Shown: positions 24,800-37,680, counted from the first letter of the stretch. The stretch is DNA of 64,000 nucleotides from Casuarina equisetifolia (GCA_028551475.1 CM052359.1:27343583-27407582), one strand, 5' to 3'. Notes: generated by a model from the letters alone, not told the origin. Numbers and translations are program-made.

Positions 24800-27150
24800 A
24801 AAATTATGTTGGAAGTTTTATTGATTGAACAAGTTGAGTAATTATTAAACTTGTTTGCAAAAGATACATGGGCAAGCCATTGAACCTAACCCTTATTAAA
24901 TATCACCCAAATTGGTGGGTGTACAAAAATTACACCTTGAGGGATTATTGTGACTTGAATCACTAAAAGAAAAATAAAAAAATTAAATTAAAGATTATTA
25001 AAGAATGTGAAAGTTGTCAAAAATCTTGTGTTCAAAGGGGCTTGTAATGATCCAAACTTAACTAATCTTCTCAGACAATTTTCTTACAATTACTTGGGAG
25101 CGAACCCAATGTTGTCAAAATTTGTAGACCTATGATTGAATGACCAAAATTCACTAATCCATTTGCTAGAAAATTTACCTCACAATATACATGTGTAACA
25201 TTGATATTTAATGAAAGAAAACTTGAGTGCTATCGAATTTCATATTCTAGATTCCATGGAGCCAAAAAGACCTTTGTAATGTTGCAAACCATAAGTTGTG
25301 AGTCTACCTTAACCCTCTAATACAATAATACCCTTTTGAGAACATATGTTGAGGCCATGAAGTAATGCTAATACTTCTACTCTAGCGCTATTTCCTTGTC
25401 CCAAATTAATAGCATAAGTGATGATCGTCTCTAATCATGCACTACTCCTCCTACCCATGCTCCACCAATACACAAACCATGTGTGTTCAACTTTAAAGAA
25501 TCTTGAGAAGGGCATGTCCAGTGTACCATACAACCTCTGTAGCAAGGCAACATTGCAATGGAAATATTTATGGCTTAAATTCTAATGCAATCTTTCAAAT
25601 AAGGGAATGAACTACCTTAGAATGAAGCCATTAAAAGACAAGGTTTTATGAGCACCCCCTTAATCAACACTGGTAAGAAATACCCTTTTTCTGAGTATGC
25701 TACATTATTTCTTACCAACCAGATATGCCATCAAATAACACATCTAATTAGGGCTAACAACATTCCTCCTTATGTAGATATACTTGCTTCTTGCAACTAG
25801 TCCTCTACTAGGTGCAAAATCGTGTCTCTTCATACTGAAATATGCAATAAATTGAAAAAATGAGGTGACCAATGGTCTCACATTGTGATAAAGAACAACA
25901 ATAACATTGGAAGGCAAGTGAGAAGCTGCACTCCTAAACTTTGTTATCCATTGGGAAGCCATGGTACATCACCCTCCACATAAAAAAACTAATTTTGGTT
26001 GGTCAGTGCTTGTTTTATAAATACTTATTCCAACTCTTGTTTTCACCATGTGCCCTTCGATGTTCATATACTAATGCTATTGTAAATGCCCCATTTGAAT
26101 TTTAACTCAAATGCCAACCTATCAAAATCATTGGTGAAAATAATTTTGGTAGCTTGTGCCTGTTGCACAGGAGACAAGTAGGAGACAAGCAGGAATCAAG
26201 AAATTTTGTATCCTCCATAGCCTCGCATATACTTTTATGACTCTACTCACAAGATAGGTGTTGCAAAATTTTGTCTAGCCATTTGTCTGTCAAGAAGGAT
26301 TTTGCTCCATTGCATACCATCCACCTACTATCTTACAAAACAAAAGGAATATAAGTGTTAATAGTGGCTCAACATTGTGAGGCAAGGATATTCTTTTGGC
26401 GATGACAAACTTCCACTAGATTACCATACTTTGTCCGCATAAATTATGCCCACAATGATTCTCCCTTGACAAAATTCCAAGCCGCCTTAACTTGTAAACT
26501 CTCCATTACTATGGTCATATCTCTAATTCCAAGTGCTCCTTCATAGTGCTAGCATACTTATCCCATCCCACCCAATGTGCTTAATGCTTTCCCATATTAT
26601 TCCATAAAAATGAAGCAAGGTTCTTATTGATTTCTCACACTACCAATTTAGGCGCCTTGGTCATTGACAAGCAATGTATAGGGATTTAAGATAGAACACT
26701 CTTGATCAAAATAATCTTTCCTCCATGAGATAAGAATATATTTTTCCAATAGCAAATGTGGCCCGTGATCTCCATCATAATGTCATCAAAATATCTTCGT
26801 AGTGCTCTACCATTGAATAATAGCACCCCTAATTACTTCATTGGTAACTCAGCAAGAGAAAATCCTGTCCATTGTCTTATGTGTTGTTCCCTCTTGGTGG
26901 AGCTTTCTTGGCCAAATTGTGTTTTTCCACATTTACTTTCTGTCCATTGTGATGTTCATATTGTCTTAGCAACTCCATGAAATTCTTAGTTGATCTTTGC
27001 CTCCTACTTAAGAAAATTATCAAATCATCTGCATATAACAAGTGAGAAATATACCCAAAATCATTAATAGCTTTGTAACTCCCTATTTCTCCAACTTGCA
27101 TGAGGTGTTTCAAATTTTGAGAAAAAACTTCATAAGCAAGATGATTTATG
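24800..27150 (-). mobile_element. 5'-truncated L1-like LINE remnant
   Basis: Reading the minus strand from 27150 downwards gives late reverse transcriptase with the YADD catalytic box (YISHLLYADDLIIFL, about 27030-26990) and then the thumb region (SHGGKIILIKSVLS, about 26690). A conserved MESLQVKAAWNFVKGESLWA block follows near 26430-26500. The end of the ORF resembles a LINE RNase H domain (INLGQGNSARVEVLALLHGLN, about 25350-25420; then THVYCEVNFLANGLVNF, about 25160-25200). Stops and shifts interrupt it throughout. An AATAAAACTTCC string and an A-run near 24790-24810 on the minus strand form the likely 3' end. The 5' half of the element is absent, as is usual for LINE insertions. Confidence 0.78.
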
Positions 27151-27175
27151 AGACAATTGTAAGGCTACATAATAT

Positions 27176-27790
27176 AGTACAGATGATTTCATCATGCAAC
27201 CCCGAAAGGAGTTCCACAAAGTTACTTCTAGAAGAGAAGCTGAAATACCTTTACCCTCAAAGAGAATACAACAGAAAAAAGAAAACCGTTCATGTAACAA
27301 TTTGGAGTAAAAATCCCAACAAGGATATGGCCAGAAAAAAAAAAAAAAAAACCATGCAGATTATTATGTTAATTGGCAGCTTAGATCAGGACAGGAATAG
27401 AAGAAACAATTCATGCCGATGCTGCCCAAAGGAGCAGTGGTGTACAAAAGATGCTGTAAAAGAAAACGTGGGGTATTCTTACAGTACAGATGATTTAGTA
27501 AGTGATCAGGCAACCCCCAAGGGAGTTCCACAGCTAGAAGAGAAGCTGAAATACCTTTACCCTCTGTTGCTAATACAACAGAACTATAGAAATACCGTTC
27601 ATGTAACAATTTGGAGTAAAACTACCGACAAGGATATGGCCAGAAAAATGAAAAAAATCATGCAGGTTACTATGTTAATTGACAGCTTAGATCAGGACAG
27701 AAATAAAAGAAACAATTCATGCCGATGCTGCCCAAAGGAGAAGTGGTGTACAAAAGATGCCGTAAAAGAAAATGTGGAGTATTCTTACCA
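27176..27790. repeat. 307 bp tandem duplication
   Basis: Two head-to-tail copies start at 27176 and 27483 with AGTACAGATGATTT. They share long blocks (CATGTAACAATTTGGAGTAAAA, AACAATTCATGCCGATGCTGCCCAAAGGAG) and are about 88-90% identical by eye. A plus-strand frame is open across both (27042-27902, 286 codons), and the copies stay in frame because the internal offset is 306 bases. Differences between copies are mostly amino-acid-changing, which argues against a maintained protein on that strand. Confidence 0.85.
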
Positions 27791-27799
27791 GTTAGTAGC

Positions 27800-28530
27800 C
27801 CAAGCGCAGCATTTCAAAATATATAAAAAGCAAATAATTATAACAATGATTAATACAGTAGAAAACAAACCAACACCAAAAGTCTCTAGTTTCTCACAGT
27901 AGTACGTTAAGGAAAAGGGAATTAAACCTTTGGGAATGTCATGTGTGATCGCTTCATTCACTACATCGGGTGAGAGGGCATAGTTAGTGGAAGAATAGGT
28001 TTCCAGCAACCTGCACTTTTTCTAGCTGGATTCCTCCTATCTGTCATTAACCAATAAGAATCATCATCATAAGATAATGAATGGCACTATAAAAATGAAT
28101 ATAAATTAAAAACACTAAATAAGGAACATGAGATGACATTTTTTTGACTAAGATAACCCATAATAGTTGCAAATCAAAAGTTATGTCTCAATGTTTTCTC
28201 AAGGCTTATGCCTCAAGCAACTGCCAAAAACAACAATATTGAACCGCATTGTCTTGGTTTCCACTTAAGCCAGTAATACAGGACAAAGAATAGTTTAATT
28301 AGGCAGATAAAAATAGCATATAGAGTTGCCCTGTTAAAATAATTCTCTACCATTATTATGTATTGGACAACTTTTCCATCACTTATTTGGCAGTCTAATT
28401 CTACCATTCTGTACACTATTCCATCGCATGTCCGACTCCAATGAAGGAGAGGATGGAAATGGTAGGAGGATTTTGGGGAAGTAAGAGACTCTGCTCAGCA
28501 GTGAATAAGCACCAAGCACTCAACAGTAAA
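27800..28530. other. Spacer between duplication and C3H22-like pseudogene
   Basis: The spliced CCCH gene should continue here on the minus strand after its second exon. No sequence resembling the expected next exon (a Tudor-like stretch and CCCH finger) was found. Short minus-strand open frames at 27785-28009 and 28213-28416 match nothing known. Confidence 0.35.
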
Positions 28531-28538
28531 AAGGTTAC

Positions 28539-30574
28539 ATGAAATCTACACTTCGATCTGATGGAGTAACTTTGCTCCTCCAGTGCTTCTGGTTCAACAT
28601 CTGCTGGATCAAGAAGCTCCAATTTAACATCTTCAGCAGTAAGATTGGAACCATTTAGCGTTGAATCAACTTCCTATAACAATCGTGCCTGCTTCAGGTG
28701 AAAAAGCCCGTCCTCTCTGCATCTTTTGTTGCCTGAACAAGCTTCTCATGAACCTGAGAAAATACTGTTCACCTCATCATAATTTTCCACAACTTAAAGG
28801 ATCTAAAAAAATCATAAATGCAAAGATACACCTACAACTGTCCATTTCAGCATGTGTTTTTTCAATAAACTACAGAGCTAACAACTAAATATATCTTTAC
28901 ATTACCAACAGTAGCACTTGTTAATTCACCTAAGATCACTGTGCAACGACTATTATGGAAGTTACATACTGGTGAAAGTTGTGGAGACTAAAAGAAGCTT
29001 TTATTTTTCTTCAGTGATTAGCATTAGTTGATGTACGGATAGTCTGTACCTCACGATCTTCATATGGTTGTCCAAGATAGGATTCGTGATGGCCACAGAA
29101 TTGGATGGTATGCAAGATAGATACAGAAAAAACGAACCATACAAGAATCAAAACATAACAAGGAGAATTGGCGTTACGCATCAAGGGAACAGACAGGCTC
29201 TACCATGAGGAGTATGAGGCAAAAAGACCGTGTATAGGGGCCACAATTTATAATGCTTAATAATGTCGCAAAGAAAAAGGTTAAGGACTATTTCTTGAGT
29301 ATTTTCATTTTGTGACTAAAAAGACATTAACCATAAGCATAGTTCTCTGAAACTTTCAAGCAAAGCAACAACCAAGGGAGGAAACCAATTTGAATACAGG
29401 AGGAAAAGAAAATTCTGAAAACCATGGATTTACCATGTATTGCAAGAAAAACAGAACAGATGCCTCACAGTGACATGCAAAAGAAAATGAACAGAAATGT
29501 AAGTGTCAAAATCATGAAATGACTTCCAACGGGCATAAATATCAGTTCACCAAATCTAAAAAAGCTTGCTTCATGAGTGTAATGCTTGTTTCCCATAGCA
29601 TTACAAATAATTCCTTTGCAAAAATAATACTCTTCAATTAGTGTAAAAAATTTAGGCAACAACATAAAATCATCCTATGAACCTTGTCAGGTAAAACCCA
29701 TCTTTTGCTCTTTTCTCCAATTTCAATTACAACAGTATCGAACATAAAGTTTGTAATAGCAGAGCTTCATGACGGACATAAACTGGAACATCCAATCTAT
29801 AACAAGATCTTTAACTAGAGCAAAGATGTCAAAGGCATGGACCAATGCTAACACTGATGATAGTATGAGATGGAAACCTGAAAAAAAAGAAGAAGAAGAA
29901 AAAACTCTGCATTTCCACTTCAAATTCCTCACTTAGATAATGTCGAGTGGCAAGTACATACGCTCCTAATGATTGGGTGATAGACAACCCAATATTCATT
30001 CATACACCAGCGCAATAAAATAATCATTTGTTTAGTTTTGCATATTAAGTTTCATCCTGTAATACATATTAAAAAGATCCTGTCTCTGTAAACATGCACA
30101 TTGATAAATCATAAACTAATTGTCATGCCCAAAATATCCTCATGATTTCCATTTTAAGCTTCTAAGAAGATCCATTATCTAGTAATTCACGCCATGACGT
30201 TTCCTACAATGCATTTCCTTGTAGCTTATCAATCTAACCTATTAACATATAGAACTGCACTATATTTGTGAACATAATAACCAGAACCCATTCATTCGCA
30301 AAGCTAACTGTGGCTCTAATGCATGGCTTACAAAATTTAAATTCGCATAAGCATATGGGCAAACTTTTTACAGCAGATTTCATTTATTAGTTTCTTCAAT
30401 CCTAGTGAATTGAAATTCTACGGTCCAAATTGCCATTCAAAACAAAAGAGAGGACGTTACCATGAGAAGCTCAGGATTGGCGGGATTGGAGGCTATGGCT
30501 TGTTTTAGAATGGCAAGCAGGTCTCCTCCCTCTTGCAGTTGAAGCTCCAGTTGGTTCTCCTGAAGTCTCTCTTC
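28539..30574 (-). pseudogene. Fragment of a zinc-finger CCCH / G-patch protein gene (C3H22-like)
   Basis: Two minus-strand exons with good splice borders survive. Exon A (30574-30461, donor ATG|GTAACG) reads EERLQENQLELQLQEGGDLL...NPELLM. Exon B (28753-28539, acceptor TTTTCTCAG, donor CAT|GTAACC) reads VHEKLVQATKDAE, then in a shifted frame GLFHLKQARLL, a TAG at 28676-28674, and EVDSTLNGSNLTAEDVK...EPEALEEQSYSIRSKCRF. This resembles the N-terminus of plant CCCH/G-patch proteins such as Arabidopsis C3H22 (identified from memory). It is broken: no start codon (an in-frame TAG directly precedes exon A), a frameshift and a stop in exon B, and no downstream exons. The 1.7 kb intron has no recognised feature. 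It abuts the PPR gene, whose stop is at 30599-30601. Confidence 0.65.
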
Positions 30575-30598
30575 CTACCCCCACCCCCTGATTTTAGC

Positions 30599-32407
30599 TC
30601 ACTGTTTTGGTTCAGAAAGAAGATTAATCAAGGCATGTCTCATTGTGCTTTGAATGATTGTGTTGTAGGTCACATTGTTTGGTGAGCAGCCACTTGCCTT
30701 CATTTTCTCAAGCAGCTCCACCACTTCATTTTCAAGTCCCTGTCTACAAAGCCCTTTGATCATTATATTGTAAGTGCAGACATCAGGTTGTAAACCTCTG
30801 GCAGAAAGGTTATTGAAGAGTTCTCTTGCAATAGCAAGTTTCTTTGCATTGCACATACCATCAATCAGGATGTTGTACATCACAATATCCAAGTCCAAAC
30901 TTTTGTCTTCCATCTCTTGAAATAATTCCATTGCCTCAGAAAATTGTTGGTTCTTAAATAGGCCATCTAGCAAAATAGCATAAGTTTGGAGATTTGGATG
31001 TTGGCCACCACATTGCAGCTCGTGGAAGAGCTCTATTGCAGTCTTGGTTCTCCCAACTTGACAAAACCCCGCCATAAGAGTGTTGTAAGTGATAACATCC
31101 GGAGTCATTCCTTTGTTAGGCATCTCACAGAAGATGAGGAATGCCTCATCAATTCTTCCATTTCTATAGTACCCATTGATCAACATGTTGTAGCTAACAA
31201 CACAAGGTGAACAACCCTTCCCAACCATCATATCAAATACTTTAGCAGCTTCATCCATCTTGTTCTCTAGACAGTAACCATTGATCAAAGAATTGTAAGT
31301 TACGGTATTAGGCTCAATGCCTCTCTGCATCATCACGTCAAACATTTCTTTTGCCTCTCTCAACTTTCCTTCTTTGCCAAGCGTGTCCACAAAGATGTTG
31401 AATGTATAAACATCTGGCATAATTTTCTTTTGTGTCATTTCATTGAAAAGTATAGTTGCCTCCTTCAACTGGCTGAAATTGCATATGCCCCTAATCAAAG
31501 AAGTATAAGTGAAGAGGTTTGCCTGAATTCCTTTGCTTTTCATTTCAGAGAAGAAGTTAAAAGCTTCAGTAATCAATTCATCCTTACATAAACGATTAAT
31601 TATTGTACTATAGAGGACTACATCAACCTCAAGATCTTCCACTTCCATCTTTCGAAGCAACTCAACTGCCACACTGGTTTTACCTATCTTGGATAAACCA
31701 TTCATTATCGTTCCATAAGTAACTTTATTTGGTCTGTAGCCTTTTTTCTCCATTTCCCCAACCAATTCCATGGCTTTATCAATTTTACCCTGAAGACAGA
31801 GACCCTTGACAAGAGTATTTAGAACCGTATGGTTCAGTTGGAAACCAAGCTTTAGAATTCTTGCTAAAACAGAGAAGCCATAGTCGACCCGATTCAAATG
31901 GCAAAAGCAATTAATCAAAACACTCAAAATATAAACATTTGGAACAATTCCAAACCGTTCCATTAATGTAATAAGAGAAATCACAGTAATATAATGCTTC
32001 ATTCTCACAATTGCAGTCAGCAATTGATTAAAATCCACGACGGAAGGTACAGGGTGCATGTGAAGCATTTTATCAAACAGGTCTAAAGCATCATTGACAT
32101 TCCTTAAGCTTCCAGAACGGCATCGATCTCTCACAGATTTCAAAAACTGACTGGGGCCTTCTCCATTTCCTCTACCCGTATTCGCAGTGTTAATAGAAGA
32201 AGCACCAACACAACGACAATGGAAAAAACTTTGGACAGCATGGAATGAAACACTTTCCCCGTAATAATGAGGATTCTTAACCAAATGATTCAACGAGAAA
32301 GTAAGGTAATTTCCAGACTTAGCATTCCGACCCATTTCCCAGGGAAGAAGAGCAGACGCGGCCGAAAAAGCTCTTACTCGAATCTTCTTCGTCTTCCACT
32401 TGCACAA
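30599..32407 (-). CDS. Rf-like P-class pentatricopeptide repeat protein, altered C-terminus
   Basis: This intronless gene encodes 602 residues. Thirteen 35-residue P-type PPR motifs run from about residue 123 to 577, followed by a partial fourteenth. The N-terminus is rich in Arg, Ser and Ala with few acidic residues, as expected for a mitochondrial presequence. The DALDLFDKMLHMHPVPSVVDFN entry to motif 1 is typical of the Restorer-of-Fertility-like (RFL) clade, whose members bind organellar transcripts and often act in processing of mitochondrial RNA or suppression of cytoplasmic male sterility. After YNTIIQ the protein ends in 16 unrelated residues, unlike the second PPR gene in this window, which continues for another ~45. 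The 3' end therefore seems replaced at the junction with the CCCH pseudogene. A second possible start is Met25. Function is inferred from family. Confidence 0.88.
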   Translation of the reverse strand: MCKWKTKKIRVRAFSAASALLPWEMGRNAKSGNYLTFSLNHLVKNPHYYGESVSFHAVQSFFHCRCVGASSINTANTGRGNGEGPSQFLKSVRDRCRSGSLRNVNDALDLFDKMLHMHPVPSVVDFNQLLTAIVRMKHYITVISLITLMERFGIVPNVYILSVLINCFCHLNRVDYGFSVLARILKLGFQLNHTVLNTLVKGLCLQGKIDKAMELVGEMEKKGYRPNKVTYGTIMNGLSKIGKTSVAVELLRKMEVEDLEVDVVLYSTIINRLCKDELITEAFNFFSEMKSKGIQANLFTYTSLIRGICNFSQLKEATILFNEMTQKKIMPDVYTFNIFVDTLGKEGKLREAKEMFDVMMQRGIEPNTVTYNSLINGYCLENKMDEAAKVFDMMVGKGCSPCVVSYNMLINGYYRNGRIDEAFLIFCEMPNKGMTPDVITYNTLMAGFCQVGRTKTAIELFHELQCGGQHPNLQTYAILLDGLFKNQQFSEAMELFQEMEDKSLDLDIVMYNILIDGMCNAKKLAIARELFNNLSARGLQPDVCTYNIMIKGLCRQGLENEVVELLEKMKASGCSPNNVTYNTIIQSTMRHALINLLSEPKQ

Positions 32408-33000
32408 TCCACACGGGAGTTCTCTGTTCGCAGACGCAGGATCTCACGACGGCCCGTTTGATTATTGGACCGTTTCCGGTACGTTGTTTTCACGGTTCTT
32501 CGTGTTCTCCCCATTATTTTCTAGGTATCGTGTTGGTTACCATCATCTGGTATCTTCCCTAATTTATTTTGGACAAAAACAATAACTTCTGCACCCATCT
32601 TGGCTTTCACGGTCACTTATAAACTAAATATGAGAGAATGTAATAAAAAAATTAGTTGTCTTATACATTGCCTATACTATCATTTGGTGTATTGTTTATC
32701 AATGTGTATGGTTTTTACTCAGTAAATGATAGATCAGTCAATTAAAATTTGGTCTATGGTGAAAGATCTTGATGAGCGGCAATGGAAGATTGCAGAGAAG
32801 CAATCAGGTTGTCAATGGGTCAGAAATTGGGTTAGGAGGATCTAATGGTAAATGAAGATGAGGTTCTCACATGTTAGAGATGCGTGTGTAGTGCATGCTC
32901 CAAATGCATAACCAACATGCTCGGGGTGCATGAAAAAAAAAAAGTTTAATTTTGCAAGATTGTGGAATGAGCATTTTGATGGTCTAAAGTTTGTGGATTG
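32408..33000. other. Upstream region of the minus-strand PPR gene
   Basis: GC-richer sequence continues to about 32590 and then becomes AT-rich. The PPR promoter should lie here. No TATA box was convincing. Plus-strand open frames between 32267 and 32585 overlap the PPR 5' end and look incidental. Confidence 0.35.
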
Positions 33001-36000
33001 TTAATTTATGGGAAGCTTGTGATATTCCTATTTGATGTAGAGGATGGAATAAAAATTTGGACGTTTTAATTTGTTATTACTTATTTAGCATGTGAGAGGC
33101 TTTGATAGTTAATTTCAAAAAAGAAACATTAACAATTCTAGATAAAAAGTACACTATTTAGTAGATAAATTTCAATGAAGACTTTAATTATTGTGAAAGA
33201 CTTTAATTCCAATGGTTTTGTTCAACATCAACCGGTTCAAGACGCTTTATTTTAACATCTCTTATCTTATTTGTTAGCTCAAGCTCATGAATTAGTTATA
33301 AGTAGGACAAAATGGGCAATAGGAAAAGGTCTTTGGGCTATTGAATGTTTTGGAGATTACTCTCAAGTCCATTGTTCTTGTACAACTCTGATATTGTTGA
33401 CAAGCTCCTATAGAAGCTTTGTTATTTATGGTGTCAACCTCTCATAGAATCTATACTTTATCTTTATATCAATGTATGATCTTAGTAACAACTTGGTATC
33501 AAAGATGGCGCTCCATCTTTATCCATCTTTAGTCATCTCTCACATGTAGAAGGAGAAATGAATCACCAATTTGGATAGAAAATTCAACTGGCTTATGGAT
33601 ATGATGTTGGAAATGAAGGTAGGATTCAATTCAAGAAAATCTAAGGTATAAAGCCTAGCATGATCCATTAGTCTTATAATACAATAGGAAGCCTAGGCAA
33701 GTAGGAGACTAAAGGTTATTTTTGTGTGATATAATGAGATGCATGGCATACGCACTTACAAGTGACAAAAGCCGAGGCTTGACGATGATAGTTAAGGCAA
33801 ATGAGCACAAGAAGAAGCCAAAAACACAGAGGTAAGGTTCACTTAAGAAAGAAATGGTTAAGATTGAAGTAAAAGATGAACGTGCATGAGATAGGATGAG
33901 CTTATGGTGTGCACTTTAATGAGTAGCCAAAAGAGTTGTGGCACACTAGGACAAGAATGTCATGAGGCAAGGAATGGGCAACATAGGCACATATGCACAC
34001 ATGCCAAAAGGTGGGCATAAGGAAGATAGCTACATTAAAGTGAATTATTAAAGTTCCTAAAAACCTAGAGAAAATGTTATAATTGTTGAGATTTAAAGGA
34101 AGCCACTAAGAAGTGAGGTGGCATAGCTAGGTGCTATTGGAGAAAGCCAATGTGGGTCAATGAAATCCATTTGAAAAGAGACCAAGGGCCTTTAATGGAC
34201 CTTTGATAACCAATAATAACTAGTTAAGTGCACTTAATGCATTAGCCATTAAAGACCTTAAGGAAGGAGTTGATTATTGGGATAAGGAGTGTTGGGCTAT
34301 TTAAGAGGCCTTTTTAAGAAAGGAAAGGTTGGTTTGGGATTGGGAGACTATCCTTAATCTATGTGGTGGCTTATCAAAGTCTTCTCCATGGGAACCTAAT
34401 GTAAGCTTAGGAAGTGAATGGTTGGGCTGCCAAATATGAGGAAATTAGAAAATACCCTTTGGAGAGTTCTTTTGTAATAAGAGAAAAAAAGAGTTCAAGA
34501 ATTGGGTAGTATAGATATATATGTATATTCTCTCTTGTACTTCTTCCATAATAATGAAGGGAATGACTATAACTTCAAATTTAAGTTTCACATGAATAGG
34601 GAAGGCTAGCTTAGACTTGTGCATGGTTCACATGTTGTGTGGTCTTAGGAGAACAAACATGCCATGATATTTGGTATTAAAGCATAACAATTGTAAGACC
34701 AAATGTTCTTAGGGAGAAAGGAAGAGTTATAGAGAGTTAAGCCTTTCAATGCCAAAGAGGAACATAAAAGGTCAAAGACCACATGTCAAGGAAGATTAGA
34801 GAGTGAAAAAACCCTTTGAAAGCTAACTATGTGTAAGAAACCCAAAAAGCAAGCTTGGAAGTTCTTCAATAAAATATTTAAAAGTATTAGAAAAGATGAA
34901 AAATCTACACATAGCTATCAACCTTTGGAAAAGATGCACTAAACTAAGGAGTATCCAAAGGTGTGGAGATTTTAAGTGGATATGACCTAGAAGGACAAGT
35001 CAACATCCTTGAAAATTTAGATTCAAAAGTCTTTTAAAGGACCCTTATGCTTGGAAAATAAGGTTGCAAAGGAAAACACGAAGACTATGAAAGAAAAGGT
35101 AATGGTAGAGTAATGTTGGAGAAAAGGTCCTTAGTTCTTGGTGGCATTAGGGCTCTCAAGATAAGCTCTCTACACAACCTTAAGTAAAGGTTTGTATGGG
35201 AGTTTACCTATCTCAAGGAAGAGCCAATTGGAGGAATAAAGTTATCATAATTGCCATAAGTCTAACAAAAGGATATAGGTAGATGAAGCCAATAAAGGCA
35301 CCAAGGAGCTTCAAAGAACCTTCACCAAGCACTTAATAGGTTAGGAAAGCCTACAATCTAAGTAAACAAGGAAGGATGAGTGGCCAAGAAGGCCATAAAA
35401 CTCATTTAGCCAAGAAAGTAACTAGGTGAGTCAAGACCACTAGCATCACCTCTAAATCTAGGGTGTTAATAAGAAAAGGATTAGACCTTTGGTGCTGACT
35501 AAGGGTGACTCTAACATCAGGTGGTGGAGTTAAGGAAGGAGACTAAGAAAAGTCTAACTCCTCATATTGATGGAAACCCAATAACAGAGTCTATTGGTGC
35601 ATAAAACAGAAGGCTTTGCAAAGAGAAGCATAATAACCAAAAGGCAATAGAAAGTCCAATGCTTGTGAAGGAAAAGATATTGGTGCATAGAATCAAGTAT
35701 GCATTAGTTGAGGCCAACATAACAAGAATTGGATAGGTTAGGATGGTAGCACTAAAAGTGATGTGAAGGAAGCTGAAGCAACTAAAGGTTGGACTATGAA
35801 GAGAGGTACAACCATTTCTCACAATCTTCATACTATAAAGGCTAAGGTAATTGACTAGAAAAGGTTGTAAGGTAAAGGACCATTGGCATTATCCCTTAAG
35901 ATCCAGATTACTAGTGAAAGAAGTGTCTACCCCTAAAATAAGTGGAGGGTGTGACTTGCACACCAAGTAAGAAGTTAAAGAGTGGAGTTAAGGAGACTAT

Positions 36001-36800
36001 GTAGTCCGTTAGTGTATTACTATGATTCCACATCATACTATAGCACAACACATCCATAGGGAAGGGGTTACAATGGTGGATTAGTTAGCAAACTATGGGC
36101 ATATGGTTCAAGTTATAAAAGTGTTTGATCAACTAAGGTTTCTTCCTAGAACATGCTCAAAAGAATTTAGAAAGGATTAGATAGCATTAAGCAATTGTAG
36201 GCCATCTTAAAGGTTAAACCTATATGTTGTTTTATGTATCTTATGCTTTCTTGCAGGTTGGTACATAGGTAGTCAACCAAAATTTTAAAGGTATATATAT
36301 ACCGTTTGTACTTACTTAATGTATGGTTATTATTTCCTCCATCCTTGCTAACTATTCTTGCTTTTTTGCAAATTGTTCCTTATTTTTAAAAAACTTATCA
36401 AAGTTCTTGTTTGCCAGCTATTGGCGTTTTTCCTCTAAGGCCTACACTTTATATTATTGTTTTGTTATAGTTTGCGCCCTTGTCTAACAAAACTCTTGCT
36501 TTGATACCATGGTTAGGATTCAAGTTTTAACCAATCAACACAATCACAAAATATGCAAATCCTTGAGAAATTCGGGCAGAATTTTTCATTTATTATTAAT
36601 CTTAATTCCAATCCAATAATCAAAATAGCATTGAACACTACTTATTGGTAAGCTATCACTACTATGCACTATAAAACAATTATTATTAGATTGCGACTAC
36701 CACTAAAACTGATCAAGCTAATGACAAAGGAATATTGAATAACTGAATTTATGGATTATTGATTAGTCCTCTTGATGGCTGAGTTTTCCTTTTGTTCTCT
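33000..36800. mobile_element. Decayed LTR-retroelement pieces
   Basis: Three primer-site-like strings suggest pieces of at least two or three LTR elements: TGGTATCAAAGATGG (33494-33508, +), TGGTATTAAAGC (34672-34683, +) and GCTTTGATACCA (36498-36509, that is TGGTATCAAAGC on the minus strand). Sequence after the second site gives Lys-rich, gag-like translation without a recognisable domain. No matching LTR pair, reverse transcriptase or target duplication was found, so borders and families are uncertain. All are heavily broken and look old. Confidence 0.35.
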
Positions 36801-36814
36801 TTCAATTTGTTGCC

Positions 36815-37680
36815 TTAGATCATTTGTACAAGCTTTGTTCTTAAGTGTCTTGTTGTTCGGGCCAAATCATAACATGCCTCTTTGTCTTCAAGTCTAGCCT
36901 TTAGGTTGCTTTTCGTTACCTTGTTCATCCTTATCTTTGGTTTGTCATGCGTTTCATCAACAAGAGTAATACAAACATTATCCTTCCTTTTAAGAGCAAC
37001 TACTCTCTGAACTGTAGAAAGATAAAGACCCAACTCAGTAGTCACGTAACAAATTAACCCACCTATTGCTGCATAACTAATTAACAACTTATGAAAGCCC
37101 TTCATTACAACTAAAACAGAAGAAGAATCTAGACCCAATTAAGAGGACCATATACGGGAAAAAAAAAGGAAAAAAAAGGAAAAAAGAAGAAGCCATTCAC
37201 ATGATGTGTGAAGTCCAGATGGCTAATTAAAGATGATAATGACGGACGGAGCCACCTAAATACTGGATATCTCGGCACAATACACCATCCATTTAACGAG
37301 AAAATAGTTACCTATTCTCTCCTGGTTTTTCAAATAATCTTGCCAGGCCAGGGCGAAGAGTTATTTCACTCAGAGAAAAGAAATTAGACAAGGAAGAAAA
37401 GGCCCCGGATAGACATGATTAACCAATTTAAAAGACCAAAAGTAGCCACTTTCGAGGAATTATTATAAGCTACAACCAGGATACATTACAGGCTTATCGA
37501 GGTAAATATTCGTGTAAAGGAGTACAGCTGATAATGTACTAATCTCACATAACTGTCAACATCAGAAAGATACATTTAGTTACCAATCTAACTAATAAAA
37601 ACTTGGGAAAACAATCATGAAAACAAGAATTCTTTTGCACAGGGGGCATACATCTTATAACAGCCAACTAAATGGCAACT
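36815..37680. other. 3' flank of the MUSTANG-type gene
   Basis: A 107-codon minus-strand open frame (36815-37138) matches no family known to me. The stretch from about 37440 to 37685 should be 3' UTR of the minus-strand MUSTANG gene. Purine-rich runs lie near 37155-37190. Confidence 0.35.
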
